A stretch of 64,000 bases of DNA from Planctomycetales bacterium (GTDB lineage Bacteria; Planctomycetota; Planctomycetia; Isosphaerales; Isosphaeraceae): NCBI GenBank assembly GCA_027449865.1, contig DAIDKV010000056.1:42861-106860 (forward strand). The letters run 5' to 3'. The position numbers were made by a program, and so were the translations under genes. The notes beneath the pieces were generated by a model. The model was not told the DNA's origin, made no database searches, and saw only the letters and a list, made by a program, of their open reading frames with translations. Positions within the stretch are counted from its first letter, which is position 1, and each line of letters begins with the position of its first letter. Below are positions 26,401 through 35,682 of this stretch, piece after piece.

Positions 26401-27168
26401 TTACGTACTCATCGCAGGGAGTCCACCGAACTTCCGCTCGCGCGCGGCAAAGGCCCGGCACGCCTGCAAGAGGTCGTCTCCTCGGAAGTCGGGCCAGAGT
26501 TTTGGCGTGATCCAGAGCTCCGCATAGGAAATCTGCCAGAGCAGAAAGTTACTGATCCGCAACTCACCAGCGGTCCGGATCATCAGGTCGGGATCCGACA
26601 TCCCGGCCGTGTAAAGATACGACTCGACTGTGGCCTCGTCCACCTGTTCGGGACGGATACGGCCGTCCCGAACGTCCTCGGCGAGCCGTCTGGCGGCGTC
26701 GCCAATTTCGGTCCGACCACCGTAGTTGACGGCCAGGCAGAGCGTCATCCCGTCGTTTCGGGCGGTCTGTCGTTCGGTCCGCTCGTACTCGGAGAGCACG
26801 TCGGCCGGCAGGCCCTCTCGGCGGCCGATCATCGTCAGGCGGACATTCTGCTCCATCAACTCGGCACGTTCGACGACCAGAAAATGGCGAAGCAGCCGCA
26901 TCAAAAACGAGAGTTCGCGAGGTGGACGCTTCCAGTTCTCCACCGAGAAGCAGTAGAGCGTCAATTGCTCGAGCCCAAGCCGGCATCCCTCCTCGACGAC
27001 CGCGCGCACGCTCTGAATTCCCCGACGGTGACCCATGATCCTCGGGAGCCCCTGGCGCTGAGCCCACCGGCCGTTCCCGTCCATGATGATCGCGATATGG
27101 CGCGGAAGCTGCTCGGGCCTCAGTCCGGCTTCGGCCAGGCGGGCCAGTCCTTCTTCGGTGATCGCCAT
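26401..27168 (-). CDS. uppS: Isoprenyl transferase (undecaprenyl diphosphate synthase)
   Basis: A 255-residue cis-prenyltransferase. I-A-I-I-M-D-G-N-G-R-W-A (residues 25-36) binds the allylic substrate and Mg2+. L-T-L-Y-C-F-S-V-E-N-W-K-R-P and R-T-A-G-E-L-R-I-S-N-F-L-L-W-Q are the other signatures. The latter has Ala where most family members have Ser (RTSGE). It makes the lipid carrier for cell-wall and surface glycans. It follows purA by 38 nt and precedes cdsA. Confidence 0.96.
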   Translation of the reverse strand: MAITEEGLARLAEAGLRPEQLPRHIAIIMDGNGRWAQRQGLPRIMGHRRGIQSVRAVVEEGCRLGLEQLTLYCFSVENWKRPPRELSFLMRLLRHFLVVERAELMEQNVRLTMIGRREGLPADVLSEYERTERQTARNDGMTLCLAVNYGGRTEIGDAARRLAEDVRDGRIRPEQVDEATVESYLYTAGMSDPDLMIRTAGELRISNFLLWQISYAELWITPKLWPDFRGDDLLQACRAFAARERKFGGLPAMST

Positions 27169-27206
27169 GGTTGGTCCTGGTCGGTGGGGACTCGGGACGG
27201 GTCGAA

Positions 27207-28493
27207 TCAGGGGACGAGGATTGTCTGCGAGCGGTCGGGACCGACAGAGACGATCCGGACCGGCGCTCCAAGCTGCTTGCCCAGAAACTCAACGTAGTCA
27301 CGGGCCGGACCCGGCAGATCTTCCCACCGACGAATCCCGTCGATCGGCTCAGGCCAGCCGGGGAGTGTCTCATACACGGGTTGGCACTGTTCGAGGTCGG
27401 GCAGGGCGGCGGGAAGCTCGTCCACTCGACGGCCGCCTCGCTCGTAGGCGACCGCGACCTTCAGTTCGTCGATCCCGGCGATCACGTCCAGCAGCATCAC
27501 AGCCAGCTCGGTCGATCCGCTCACCCGAGCGGCATGGCGAACGGCCACCGCATCGAACCATCCGCAGCGCCTCGGGCGGCCCGTGACCGTCCCATATTCC
27601 CGGCCGACTCGCCGAATCCGCTCGCCCAGCTCGTTATCCAGCTCGGTCGGGAACGGTCCGCCACCCACCCGGGTCGTGTACGCCTTGACGACACCGATCC
27701 ACCGGTCAATGGCACGGGTCGGCATCCCCGAACCGGCCGCGATCCCCGCCGCGCTGCTGTTCGAACTGGTGACGTAGGGATAGCTCCCGTGGTCGATGTC
27801 CAGCAGCGACCCCTGCGCCCCTTCAAACAGGAGTCGACGGCCCTCGGAGTGGGCCCGATGCAGCCAGGCCGATGTGTCCGTGACGAAGGGCCGGAGCGTT
27901 TCGGCGTACTGGAGATATTCCTCGGCGACGGCCCCGGCATCGAACGGCGAGAAGTTGGGCAGCATCGCCGAGAGGAGCCGGTTCTTGTAATCAACGATCC
28001 GAGCCAGCCGCTCCCGGAAGACGGCCGGATGATACAGATCGGCAACGCGTACTCCATGAACCCGGCCGACCTTGTCGCGATAACAGGGCCCGATCCCGCG
28101 CCTCGTGGTCCCGATGTGGTCGGCGGAGTCCGACGACTCTTCCGTCAGCCGCTCCTCGGCCAGGTGATACGGCAGGATCACATGGGCGCGATCGCTGATG
28201 AAGAGCCGATCGTTGGCAACCACCCCCTGCGCTTGCAGAGTCGCCAGCTCCTTCAACAACGCCGGCGGATGAATCACCACCCCGTTGCCAATCACACAGG
28301 CGATCCCCGGCCGGAGAATTCCCGTGGGGACCAGGGAGAGCTTGTAAGTCACCCCCTCGTGGACGACCGTGTGCCCGGCATTCGCACCTCCCTGATACCG
28401 GACCACCACGTCGTACCGGTCGCAGAGGAGGTCAACAATCTTTCCCTTAGCCTCGTCTCCCCACTGGAGGCCCACCACACACGTCGAGCCCAC
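27207..28493 (-). CDS. purA: Adenylosuccinate synthetase
   Basis: A 428-residue enzyme converting IMP, Asp and GTP to adenylosuccinate. The N-terminal P-loop G-L-Q-W-G-D-E-A-K-G-K has Ala where most bacteria have Gly (GDEGKGK). The catalytic Asp, G-G-A-N-A-G-H-T-V and D-H-G-S-Y-P-Y-V-T-S-S-N are intact. The start is GTG at 28493 with GGGAG about 11 nt upstream. An ATG just upstream is out of frame. It is followed by uppS and cdsA and preceded by carA after a 262-nt spacer that shows no further gene. Confidence 0.96.
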   Translation of the reverse strand: MGSTCVVGLQWGDEAKGKIVDLLCDRYDVVVRYQGGANAGHTVVHEGVTYKLSLVPTGILRPGIACVIGNGVVIHPPALLKELATLQAQGVVANDRLFISDRAHVILPYHLAEERLTEESSDSADHIGTTRRGIGPCYRDKVGRVHGVRVADLYHPAVFRERLARIVDYKNRLLSAMLPNFSPFDAGAVAEEYLQYAETLRPFVTDTSAWLHRAHSEGRRLLFEGAQGSLLDIDHGSYPYVTSSNSSAAGIAAGSGMPTRAIDRWIGVVKAYTTRVGGGPFPTELDNELGERIRRVGREYGTVTGRPRRCGWFDAVAVRHAARVSGSTELAVMLLDVIAGIDELKVAVAYERGGRRVDELPAALPDLEQCQPVYETLPGWPEPIDGIRRWEDLPGPARDYVEFLGKQLGAPVRIVSVGPDRSQTILVP

Positions 28494-28755
28494 GGCGCAT
28501 CTTCTCCCATCGATCCGGGCGACACGGAGGTCACTTGGTGTCGTAAAGTAGCAGGGTAACGGCGAACCGCGGCGGCGTCAATTGGCCCGGGATGTCAAAT
28601 CAGACAAACTGGGCCATGACAACCGCACAGGACGGTTCCAACGGCGAGAAAAGAAATCCCGCCGGGAGGCGCTCCACATCGTACAAATGTACTTTGCCAT
28701 AAAGCGGATCGGATTTGCCATGGAGTGCCACGAGTTGCCTGTTGAGGATTTGGCA

Positions 28756-29907
28756 TCAGGAATCACCGCGAATGAGCCGGCGGAACTCATCGAAGAGGTA
28801 AGCGCTGTCGTGGGGCCCGGCCGAAGCCTCGGGGTGATACTGAACGCTGAAGACGGGCAATCGGGTGTGGCGAAGCCCTTCGAGCGTCTGATCGTTGAGG
28901 TTGATGTGGCTGGGGACAACCTCGGGTGGAAGAGTCGAGGGATCGACGGCGAAACCATGGTTCTGAGTCGTGATCTCGATCTTGCCGGTCGACTGGTTTC
29001 GAACGGGGTGGTTGGCCCCGCGATGCCCGAACTTGAGTTTGAAGGTCTGGGCCCCGAAGGCCTGTCCGAGGAGTTGATGCCCGAGACAGATGCCGAAGAT
29101 CGGTATACCGCGTGATTCGGCGGCGGTCCGGATCAGGGTGCGGAGGGTATGGGTCGCCTCGGTGAGCGGGCGGGGATCGCCGGGCCCGTTCGAGACGAAG
29201 ATACCGTCGGGCTCGAATTCAAGGATTTCGTCGGCGCTGGTTGAACCGGGTACGACCGTGACCTTGCAGCCGATGTCGACCAGGTGGCGGGGGATATTCC
29301 ACTTCATCCCGAAATCAAGGGCGACGACATGAGGGCAGGGGCCCTCCGAGGCGATCTCGCCCGCGCTCGAGGCCATGCGGAACGTCTGGTCGAGACCGCG
29401 GTCCCAGGTCGAAATGCCAGCCGGCATGACCTCGCGGGCCAGGTCGCGGCCGATGAGCCCAGGGCTGGATTGCGCCCGAGCCACCAAACTCGCGTCATCG
29501 AGATCCTCGGTCGAGAGAATTCCCTTCAGGGCGCCTCGCACGCGCATCAGACGGACGAGAGCGCGGGTGTCGACCCCCTCAATACCAACGATCCCGTTTC
29601 GCACCAGGTAGGATTCGAGCGAGCCGTCCGCGCGGAAATTGCTGACGCGCGCGCTCAACTCGCGGACCACAAAACCGCGGACCCAGGGCCGACGGCTCTC
29701 GGCGTCTTCTTCATTCACACCGTAGTTGCCGATCTGCGGATAGGTCATTGCCACAATCTGACCGTGGTACGAGGGATCGGTCAGGATCTCCTGGTATCCC
29801 GTCATGCTTGTGTTGAAGACGACCTCGCCATCGACCTCTCCCCGAGCGCCAAAAGCGATCCCGGAGAAGACCGTTCCATCCTCGAGCGCCAGCTTCGCGG
29901 TAGCCAT
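28756..29907 (-). CDS. carA: Carbamoyl-phosphate synthase small subunit
   Basis: A 383-residue glutamine amidotransferase subunit. The N-terminal CPSase_sm_chain domain begins [13 protein letters not shown] and includes [20 protein letters not shown]. The class-I GATase domain has the nucleophile in F-G-I-C-L-G-H-Q and the His/Glu pair in Y-H-P-E-A. Gln-derived ammonia passes to the large subunit (CarB), which is not in this window. ATG 29907 matches the family start. A longer open frame upstream has no family similarity and is rejected. Confidence 0.96.
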   Translation of the reverse strand: MATAKLALEDGTVFSGIAFGARGEVDGEVVFNTSMTGYQEILTDPSYHGQIVAMTYPQIGNYGVNEEDAESRRPWVRGFVVRELSARVSNFRADGSLESYLVRNGIVGIEGVDTRALVRLMRVRGALKGILSTEDLDDASLVARAQSSPGLIGRDLAREVMPAGISTWDRGLDQTFRMASSAGEIASEGPCPHVVALDFGMKWNIPRHLVDIGCKVTVVPGSTSADEILEFEPDGIFVSNGPGDPRPLTEATHTLRTLIRTAAESRGIPIFGICLGHQLLGQAFGAQTFKLKFGHRGANHPVRNQSTGKIEITTQNHGFAVDPSTLPPEVVPSHINLNDQTLEGLRHTRLPVFSVQYHPEASAGPHDSAYLFDEFRRLIRGDS

Positions 29908-30117
29908 CTCGGAGCGCCAGCCCCCCCTGTAACCCTTGGAAGAATTCTCGATCGAAATCGAAAAACCAGTGTAGGCTCGATCGACGTCCGGCGTCGAGAG
30001 ACGCTCGCTCGGATCGGGCTTTACCTGGGCTGCCCAGTCTGTCCACAATGAATGGACGTGAGAACTGGCTGATCGGTCAGGGTCCTGAGAACCGAGAGGG
30101 ATGGGAAGGTGATCCAG

Positions 30118-30462
30118 ATGGCGGAGCATGGCAATGCAGGTGCGGCAGAGGCGGATCCCCTGAAATCGGTCGCGGATGCCATGGAGACAGCGGTTCAGGC
30201 AGCGCGAGACGGGGCAAGCGATGCCCGGGCGGCCGTGGATCGAGCGATCCCGGCGATCTCGCAATTCGTCTCGCGGTTTGTGTACACGACCAGCTACTCG
30301 ATTTCGTACGGAGTTGTCTTCCCCGCCATGCTGATCGCGAGGGCGGTCCCGAAGAACAACGCGCTTGTCCATGGCCTGGTCGACGGCGCCCGGGCCGCTC
30401 GGGAGATGGCCGAGGACTGGCAGGGAGTGAGCGAGGCCACACCGGCCCCGGTGACGGCCTGA
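30118..30462 (+). CDS. Small membrane-associated protein of unknown function
   Basis: A 114-residue protein. The N-terminal half is an amphipathic helix-rich region ([14 protein letters not shown]), followed by a hydrophobic aromatic segment near 52-75 ([18 protein letters not shown]) that could cross or lie on the membrane, then a helical tail. AAGG about 8 nt upstream selects the ATG at 30118 rather than a GTG three codons earlier. It is divergent from carA and ends 16 nt before the convergent permease gene. No known domain. Confidence 0.65.
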   Translation: MAEHGNAGAAEADPLKSVADAMETAVQAARDGASDARAAVDRAIPAISQFVSRFVYTTSYSISYGVVFPAMLIARAVPKNNALVHGLVDGARAAREMAEDWQGVSEATPAPVTA

Positions 30463-30478
30463 GACGCGTTTCGGGCGA

Positions 30479-32155
30479 TCATTCCGGATCCGTTTCCCAC
30501 TCGGGGGGTGGTGTCGGCGTCAGCCGAGAGGCGGCCAGCGCGACCAGATTCAAAATGATCAGGCCGCAGGCGAGCGCCGCGGCCTGCGGCTGAGCGCCCG
30601 GATTGGTCTCGGCGAGAATCAGGAATTCGGGCGCGATCGGCCGAACGCCGGCCCACGGACTGAAGAAAAGCGCGGGGACCAGATTGACCGCCGGGAGCAG
30701 AATCGCGAGGCCGAGGACGCCGAGCCATTCGAGGCGATATCGGCGGGCGAGTGATCGCCCTCGCGAGGGCGAGGCGCCAGCCAGGATCGCCGCATCGACG
30801 GACGAGCGGGCCTCTTCAAGCCGCCGCCCCTCTGTTCGCCACCCGCTCGCGAGAAGTCGAGTGCCGACCGAGATGCCAACGGCGGACGCCAGGAGAGGCC
30901 AGGGATTGCGACCCGCGGAAAGCTCGGCGCCGATTGTCGGCTCGAGCCAATGCGCGAGTAATTCGAGTATGGCCAGGAAACCCACGCCCTGAATCATCGG
31001 CGGGGCCAGGGCGAGCCGTCCGAACACCACCGAGAGCCGAGCCCAGGAACCGACCGACGCGGACTTTGGCCGGGCCAGCCAGGCCAGGATCAGGACGGCT
31101 GTTCCCACTTCCAGTCCGAGGACCATCGATCGAATCGCCGCCTCGCGCACAGGCTCCGATCCGATGGTTTCCATCAGCGTTTCGTGATTCATTCCCGCTG
31201 AATGGAGAAGGGCAAGGCATCCGACCACCGGCAGCCATCCCAATACGGAAGCGAGAACAACGATCGAGGCGGAAACGATCGTGACGACGGGTCTGGTGGA
31301 GTGGCTCCGTGAGACGGCCCGCGACCCGGCCAGCGCCGGACCGCCCCAGGATCGGAGAAGCCATTGTCCGACGAACGAAAGGAGAGCGGCCATCGCGGCC
31401 CAGATGGCGGTGGCGGGGAAGGGATCGCGACCGGTCGCGGACTCGACAATCTGGAACGCGAGTGTCCTGCGCAATCCGAGAAGGATTGGGACGCCCGGCT
31501 CCAGCAGCGCGAGTGCGAAGGCCACCGCCGCGGCTCGAGCGGCGACCGGGCGGACGATCGGCCAGGTCACGCCTCGCCAGGCCGCGAACCGACCCGCCCC
31601 GGCGAGCCTTGCGGCGTCCCTCCATTCGGGATCCATGGCGTCGAAGGCCCGGGCTGTCGAGAGGGCGACCAGTGCAATGGCGGGTGGGGCGGTCGAGGCG
31701 ATCCAGAGCAGCCACGACGGCCAGCCTTCCCAGGTTTCCAGTTGGGGGATTCCCTCGACCGCCTTCCGCATCGCGGATGGCCAGGGGAACGGCAACCCGA
31801 GCAACCCGATCCAGCCCAGCGCCAGACAGGCGGGCGGCCCGGCAAGCATCGAGCCAACGGCGAGACGCGTGACGGTTCGTGCTCTCCCGGGGATCGACGC
31901 CAGGGCTCGTCCCATCCCGGAACCCAGGAGGAGCGAGACCGCGGCGATCGTTCCCGCGAAAGTCAGGCTGTTGCGTAAGCAGGTCCAGGTGAAATCGGAG
32001 GAGAGCTGGAGCGCGATCGGAAAGGCCGAGATGCGTCCCTTGCCGTCGGGGCCGAAGTCGACCACGGCGGAGATGGCCACCGCCCCAATCGGAAGCGCCG
32101 CGATCAGCCCCAGAAGGGACCGCAGCGCCCCTCGTAACCATCGAATTCCGAACAT
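30479..32155 (-). CDS. ABC importer permease with two fused permease domains (iron/thiamine type)
   Basis: A 558-residue membrane protein with about 12 spans in two homologous halves. Each half holds an EAA-like cytoplasmic loop: [12 protein letters not shown] in the first and a weaker D-A-A-I-L-A-G-A-S in the second. Fused permeases of this length occur in FbpB/ThiP-type importers for ferric iron or thiamine. The matching ATPase (33365-34459) and binding protein (34478-35671) genes are on the same strand but separated by an opposite-strand oxidoreductase gene (32336-33343). That ATPase is degenerate, so transport activity and substrate are uncertain. Confidence 0.82.
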   Translation of the reverse strand: MFGIRWLRGALRSLLGLIAALPIGAVAISAVVDFGPDGKGRISAFPIALQLSSDFTWTCLRNSLTFAGTIAAVSLLLGSGMGRALASIPGRARTVTRLAVGSMLAGPPACLALGWIGLLGLPFPWPSAMRKAVEGIPQLETWEGWPSWLLWIASTAPPAIALVALSTARAFDAMDPEWRDAARLAGAGRFAAWRGVTWPIVRPVAARAAAVAFALALLEPGVPILLGLRRTLAFQIVESATGRDPFPATAIWAAMAALLSFVGQWLLRSWGGPALAGSRAVSRSHSTRPVVTIVSASIVVLASVLGWLPVVGCLALLHSAGMNHETLMETIGSEPVREAAIRSMVLGLEVGTAVLILAWLARPKSASVGSWARLSVVFGRLALAPPMIQGVGFLAILELLAHWLEPTIGAELSAGRNPWPLLASAVGISVGTRLLASGWRTEGRRLEEARSSVDAAILAGASPSRGRSLARRYRLEWLGVLGLAILLPAVNLVPALFFSPWAGVRPIAPEFLILAETNPGAQPQAAALACGLIILNLVALAASRLTPTPPPEWETDPE

Positions 32156-32335
32156 CCCGGCGACGTCCCTCGATCAGCATGAAGTCGTCCACCCGACGCA
32201 GACTTATCATAACCGGCACGGGCCGCCGGTGGATGGACGTGGGCCGCTCGGCCCGGCAAGATGGAAGGAAAGATGCCGCGAAATCGGGACTCTTGCCCGA
32301 ATGGATTGCGTCTCGCGACGTGGAGGACCTGCTCG

Positions 32336-33343
32336 ATGAAGGCGTATCGACTGCACGCGTTCGAGGGCCCCAATGCCATCCACCGGGAGGAGCTTCCGAC
32401 TCCCGAGCCCGGGCCGGGGCAGATTCGCGTCCGCGTTCGCGCGACATCGCTCAACTTTCGCGACCTGATGATCTCGAAGGGCATCTACAACCCAAAACTG
32501 AAGCTTCCGCGGATCCCGCTTTCTGACGGCGCCGGCGAGGTCTCGGCGGTCGGCGCCGGCGTGACCGGATTCCAGGTCGGCGACCGCGTGGTCTCGGCGT
32601 TCATGCCGGGCTGGGTTGACGGTCCGCCGACCGACGCCAAGGTCCGCTCGGCCCTCGGCGGTGAGGTCGATGGGATGCTGGCGGAGGAGGTCGTCCTGCC
32701 CGAGTCGGGCGTGCTTCCAATCCCGGCGCACCTCAGCTTTGAAGAAGCCGCCACGCTTCCCTGCGCTGCCGTGACGGCCTGGAATGCCCTGTTCGAGACG
32801 GGCTCGCTCCAGCCCGGTGATTCCGTGCTGGTCCAGGGGACGGGCGGGGTATCGATCTTCGCCCTGCAATTCGCCCGGATGGCCGGGGCGCGGGTGATCG
32901 CGACGTCGAGCAGCGACGCCAAGCTTGCTCGCGTCAAGGAGATGGGGGCCTCGGACCTGATCAACTACCGGACCACTCCTGACTGGGATAAGTCGGTCCG
33001 TCAGCGCACCGGCGGCGTCGGCGTCGATGCGATCGTCGAGGTCGGCGGCGCGGGGACTCTGCCGCTCTCGACCCGTTGCGTGAAGCTCGGCGGTTACATC
33101 GCCCTCATCGGCGTGCTGACCGGCGCCGGCGACTTCAACCCGATCCCGCTGCTGATGCGGCACATCCGGTTGCAGGGTATCTTCGTCGGCTCGGTGCAGA
33201 TGTTCGCCGGGATGCTCAAGGCCGTGGAGGTCGCTCAGATGCGGCCTGTGATCGACCGCGTCTTCGCCTTCGAAGAAACAGTCGACGCCCTCAAGCACCT
33301 CGAAAGCGGCTCCCACTTCGGCAAGGTGGTCATCACGGTCTGA
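32336..33343 (+). CDS. Zinc-independent NAD(P)-dependent alcohol dehydrogenase / quinone oxidoreductase (MDR family)
   Basis: A 335-residue medium-chain dehydrogenase/reductase. It starts M-K-A-Y-R-L-H-A-F, with L-N-F-R-D-L-M-I near 46, G-A-G-E-V-S-A-V-G near 65 and the coenzyme fold V-L-V-Q-G-T-G-G-V-S near 166. The catalytic-zinc Cys/His/Cys set of alcohol dehydrogenases is absent, as in quinone oxidoreductases. GGAGG about 9 nt upstream selects the ATG at 32336. It lies inverted inside an ABC importer gene set and ends 21 nt before the convergent ATPase gene. A physiological substrate cannot be named. Confidence 0.88.
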   Translation: MKAYRLHAFEGPNAIHREELPTPEPGPGQIRVRVRATSLNFRDLMISKGIYNPKLKLPRIPLSDGAGEVSAVGAGVTGFQVGDRVVSAFMPGWVDGPPTDAKVRSALGGEVDGMLAEEVVLPESGVLPIPAHLSFEEAATLPCAAVTAWNALFETGSLQPGDSVLVQGTGGVSIFALQFARMAGARVIATSSSDAKLARVKEMGASDLINYRTTPDWDKSVRQRTGGVGVDAIVEVGGAGTLPLSTRCVKLGGYIALIGVLTGAGDFNPIPLLMRHIRLQGIFVGSVQMFAGMLKAVEVAQMRPVIDRVFAFEETVDALKHLESGSHFGKVVITV

Positions 33344-33364
33344 AAAAGCCGGACCGAGGTTATT

Positions 33365-34459
33365 TCAGGTCAGAGCGAACTTCCCAGGAAGGACGACGAC
33401 ATGCTCGGGCGCGACGGAGAGGGTTAGTCCCTGGCCCTCCCGGATCGACTGAGACTGGCCCTGAAGGACGGAGATCAGGACGGGCCAGTCGCCGGGCGCC
33501 CGGGCGTGGACGTGGCGCACGTCGCCTCGAAACACGATCCGCTCCACCGTCGCCGGGAACCGGTTCCAGCCGGGCGGGACGGTCGATGACGGGGTCATGG
33601 TCTCGGGGCGAATGGAGATCGTCACCGAGGCTCCGGGTGCCGTGGCGCCTGACGGCGTCCGGGCGACCAGACGGCCGAGCGGCGTCCGGACGATGATCTC
33701 GCCGCGAAGATCGCCCGGATGGCTGTCGACCTGCCCCTGGAGCAGGTTGGTCGGGCCGAGCAGGCGGGCGACGAAGACATCGATCGGGGCGTTGTAGAGC
33801 TCGTGCGGGCGTCCCGACTGGACGATCCGGCCGAGGTCCATCACGGCCAGGGAATCGGCCATGGCAAGGGCTTCCTCGGGGTCGTCGGTAAGGATGAGGG
33901 TCGTCCGGCCTGATTCTCGGTGAAGCTGCCGCAAATCGTCGCGCGCCTCCTCACGCAACCGGGGCTCGAGCAACCGAAATGGGGCGTCGAGAATCAGCAG
34001 GTCAGGATCCGCGACGACCGCTCGCGCGAGAGCCGTCCGGAGCCGTTGCGAGGGCGAAAGCATTTCGGGACGACGGCCCGCCAGGCTATCGATTCGCATC
34101 GCATTGAGAGCCTCGGCGACCCGCCTTCGACGCTCCGCCGCGGGCGTTCGCTTGCTCTTCAGCGGAAAGGCGACGTGCTCGGCGACCGTTAGACCGGGCC
34201 AGAGGCCGAGGTCCTGGAAAACCATTCCGACCCGACGTTCGCGGGCGGGCACCTCCTGCACCATCCGGTCATCGAAGAAGATCTCCCCGTCGTCGGGATG
34301 GTCCAGGCCGGCGATCAGCCGTGCGAGCGTCGACTTGCCCGCGCCAGGCGGACCGAGGACAAAGTCCAGTTCGCCTGGTCTCAATTCCAGCGAGACACCG
34401 TCGAGCGCGGCCACGCCCGCGTACCGCTTGATCAGACCTTCGATCTGGACACGGAGCAT
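33365..34459 (-). CDS. ABC transporter ATPase with substituted catalytic motifs
   Basis: A 364-residue FbpC/PotA-like ATP-binding protein. Walker A G36-P-P-G-A-G-K-S-T44 and Q-loop Gln82 are intact. The signature is L134-S-P-S-Q138 instead of LSGGQ. The Walker B ends L-L-I-L-D158-A159-P, so the catalytic Glu is Ala. The switch His is Asp192 (T-D-D-P-E-E-A). A C-terminal TOBE/MOI-like domain (about 235-360) is present. ATP binding should be possible, but hydrolysis by this subunit is doubtful because both the catalytic base and the switch residue are gone. The gene lies between the binding-protein gene (18 nt upstream) and the inverted oxidoreductase gene. Confidence 0.85.
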   Translation of the reverse strand: MLRVQIEGLIKRYAGVAALDGVSLELRPGELDFVLGPPGAGKSTLARLIAGLDHPDDGEIFFDDRMVQEVPARERRVGMVFQDLGLWPGLTVAEHVAFPLKSKRTPAAERRRRVAEALNAMRIDSLAGRRPEMLSPSQRLRTALARAVVADPDLLILDAPFRLLEPRLREEARDDLRQLHRESGRTTLILTDDPEEALAMADSLAVMDLGRIVQSGRPHELYNAPIDVFVARLLGPTNLLQGQVDSHPGDLRGEIIVRTPLGRLVARTPSGATAPGASVTISIRPETMTPSSTVPPGWNRFPATVERIVFRGDVRHVHARAPGDWPVLISVLQGQSQSIREGQGLTLSVAPEHVVVLPGKFALT

Positions 34460-34477
34460 CAGGCCCCCAGCGATCGG

Positions 34478-35671
34478 TCAAGGAGATGTGGCGGCGACCG
34501 AGGCTCGGGCATTCTCGATCACCCGGACCACCCGACGATACCGCTGGCGTGCCCACGCCGTCCACTCAGCGCGGAGCCATTCTCGAAACCTGGGCTCCTG
34601 GTAGAGTCTCCCGTCGTTCGCGCGGGAGAGTTCGTCGAGCGTCGAGAAATCGATCGCCCGCCGGGGTGAGAGCCAGCTCCTGACCAGCCAGGTGCGCGAG
34701 GCCGGCTCGGTCGCGATCTGGCCGGCGAGGGCCTCGATCATCGCCATGGCCGACTCCCCCTCGCGATCGAGGATCTTCGCGATCGAGGCCGGCGGCCAGG
34801 GAGGAGGCTCGGTCAGGGCGTGGAGCGGAGCTGCCGGCGAACCCGCTCTCTCCAGAACGTTCCAGGCCGCGTGCAACTCATCCTGCGAGTCAACAAGAGT
34901 GGCCCCGAGGAGGTCGGAGAGAAGTTCAAGGCTCGCGTCGGATCGGCGATCTGGACCAGGAGAGTTTGGCCGCGCGGCTCCCGTCGCGGCCAGAAACTCA
35001 ACGAAAAGCCGTGCTTCTTTCGGATGGCGAGAACCATCGACGATCGCAACGCCCTCGATCCATCGGATCGTTCCCTTGTCGTCCGGCTCGGATGCGACGG
35101 CCGGATCGAGTGGATTTCGGGAGATCGTCGCTGCGGAGAATCGTGGACGTCGGCCGATTCGATGATCCATCCCGGCCTCGCGGACCAGTCGAGCATAGCC
35201 GGTCGCGAACCGGCCTTCGATGAGCTGACTCTCAGCCCAGGTAAGCGCGATCGGGTCGTGGCGGGGATCCGCGAACCCGGGACCGTGGACGTCGGGGATC
35301 GGTTGGTGGGTTTCCACGCGGGTGATGGTCCAGGCTGGAGCGCCCGTGATCGGAAGAGGAATCAGACTCCCCGAGCGGGCCAGTCGATCGAGATCCCGGG
35401 CCGGCGCACCGAGCAACACGTCGGGAGGGTGCCGACGCACCGCCATTGCCGGAAGATCATCACCTGGATCGAGGATCTCCCAGTCGATGCGTACCGTGTT
35501 CCGACCGGAAGATGCGAGCCAGTCCTCAAATCCCTGAGCCATCCGGGCGCGATCGTCCGAGGACCACGACGTCGCAATGACGAGATCATTCCGCGAGGTC
35601 CGATCGCAGCCCGGAAGAAGGGCGAGGATCGCAGCGAAACCCAGCAACCATCCAGTGTTCGGGGGCGACAT
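34478..35671 (-). CDS. ABC transporter substrate-binding lipoprotein
   Basis: A 397-residue protein with a lipoprotein signal (L-L-G-F-A-A-I-L-A-L-L-P-G-C, Cys near 22). The mature part starts L-V-I-A-T-S-W-S-S-D-D and resembles iron/polyamine-type binding proteins of the SBP_bac family, with P-P-D-V-L-L-G-A-P and a C-terminal helical extension. No ligand-specific residues can be assigned. GAGGG 8 nt upstream supports ATG 35671. A TTG at 35686 overlaps the previous stop but has no ribosome site. It is followed by the degenerate ATPase gene and preceded by the M28 peptidase gene. Confidence 0.8.
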   Translation of the reverse strand: MSPPNTGWLLGFAAILALLPGCDRTSRNDLVIATSWSSDDRARMAQGFEDWLASSGRNTVRIDWEILDPGDDLPAMAVRRHPPDVLLGAPARDLDRLARSGSLIPLPITGAPAWTITRVETHQPIPDVHGPGFADPRHDPIALTWAESQLIEGRFATGYARLVREAGMDHRIGRRPRFSAATISRNPLDPAVASEPDDKGTIRWIEGVAIVDGSRHPKEARLFVEFLAATGAARPNSPGPDRRSDASLELLSDLLGATLVDSQDELHAAWNVLERAGSPAAPLHALTEPPPWPPASIAKILDREGESAMAMIEALAGQIATEPASRTWLVRSWLSPRRAIDFSTLDELSRANDGRLYQEPRFREWLRAEWTAWARQRYRRVVRVIENARASVAATSP

Positions 35672-35682
35672 CAGGCCGTCCC

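Noticed and set aside
28756..30372. Longer N-terminus for CarA starting upstream of 29907
   Set aside because: The extra 155 residues have no similarity to CarA, contain no ribosome site and overlap the divergent promoter region and gene.
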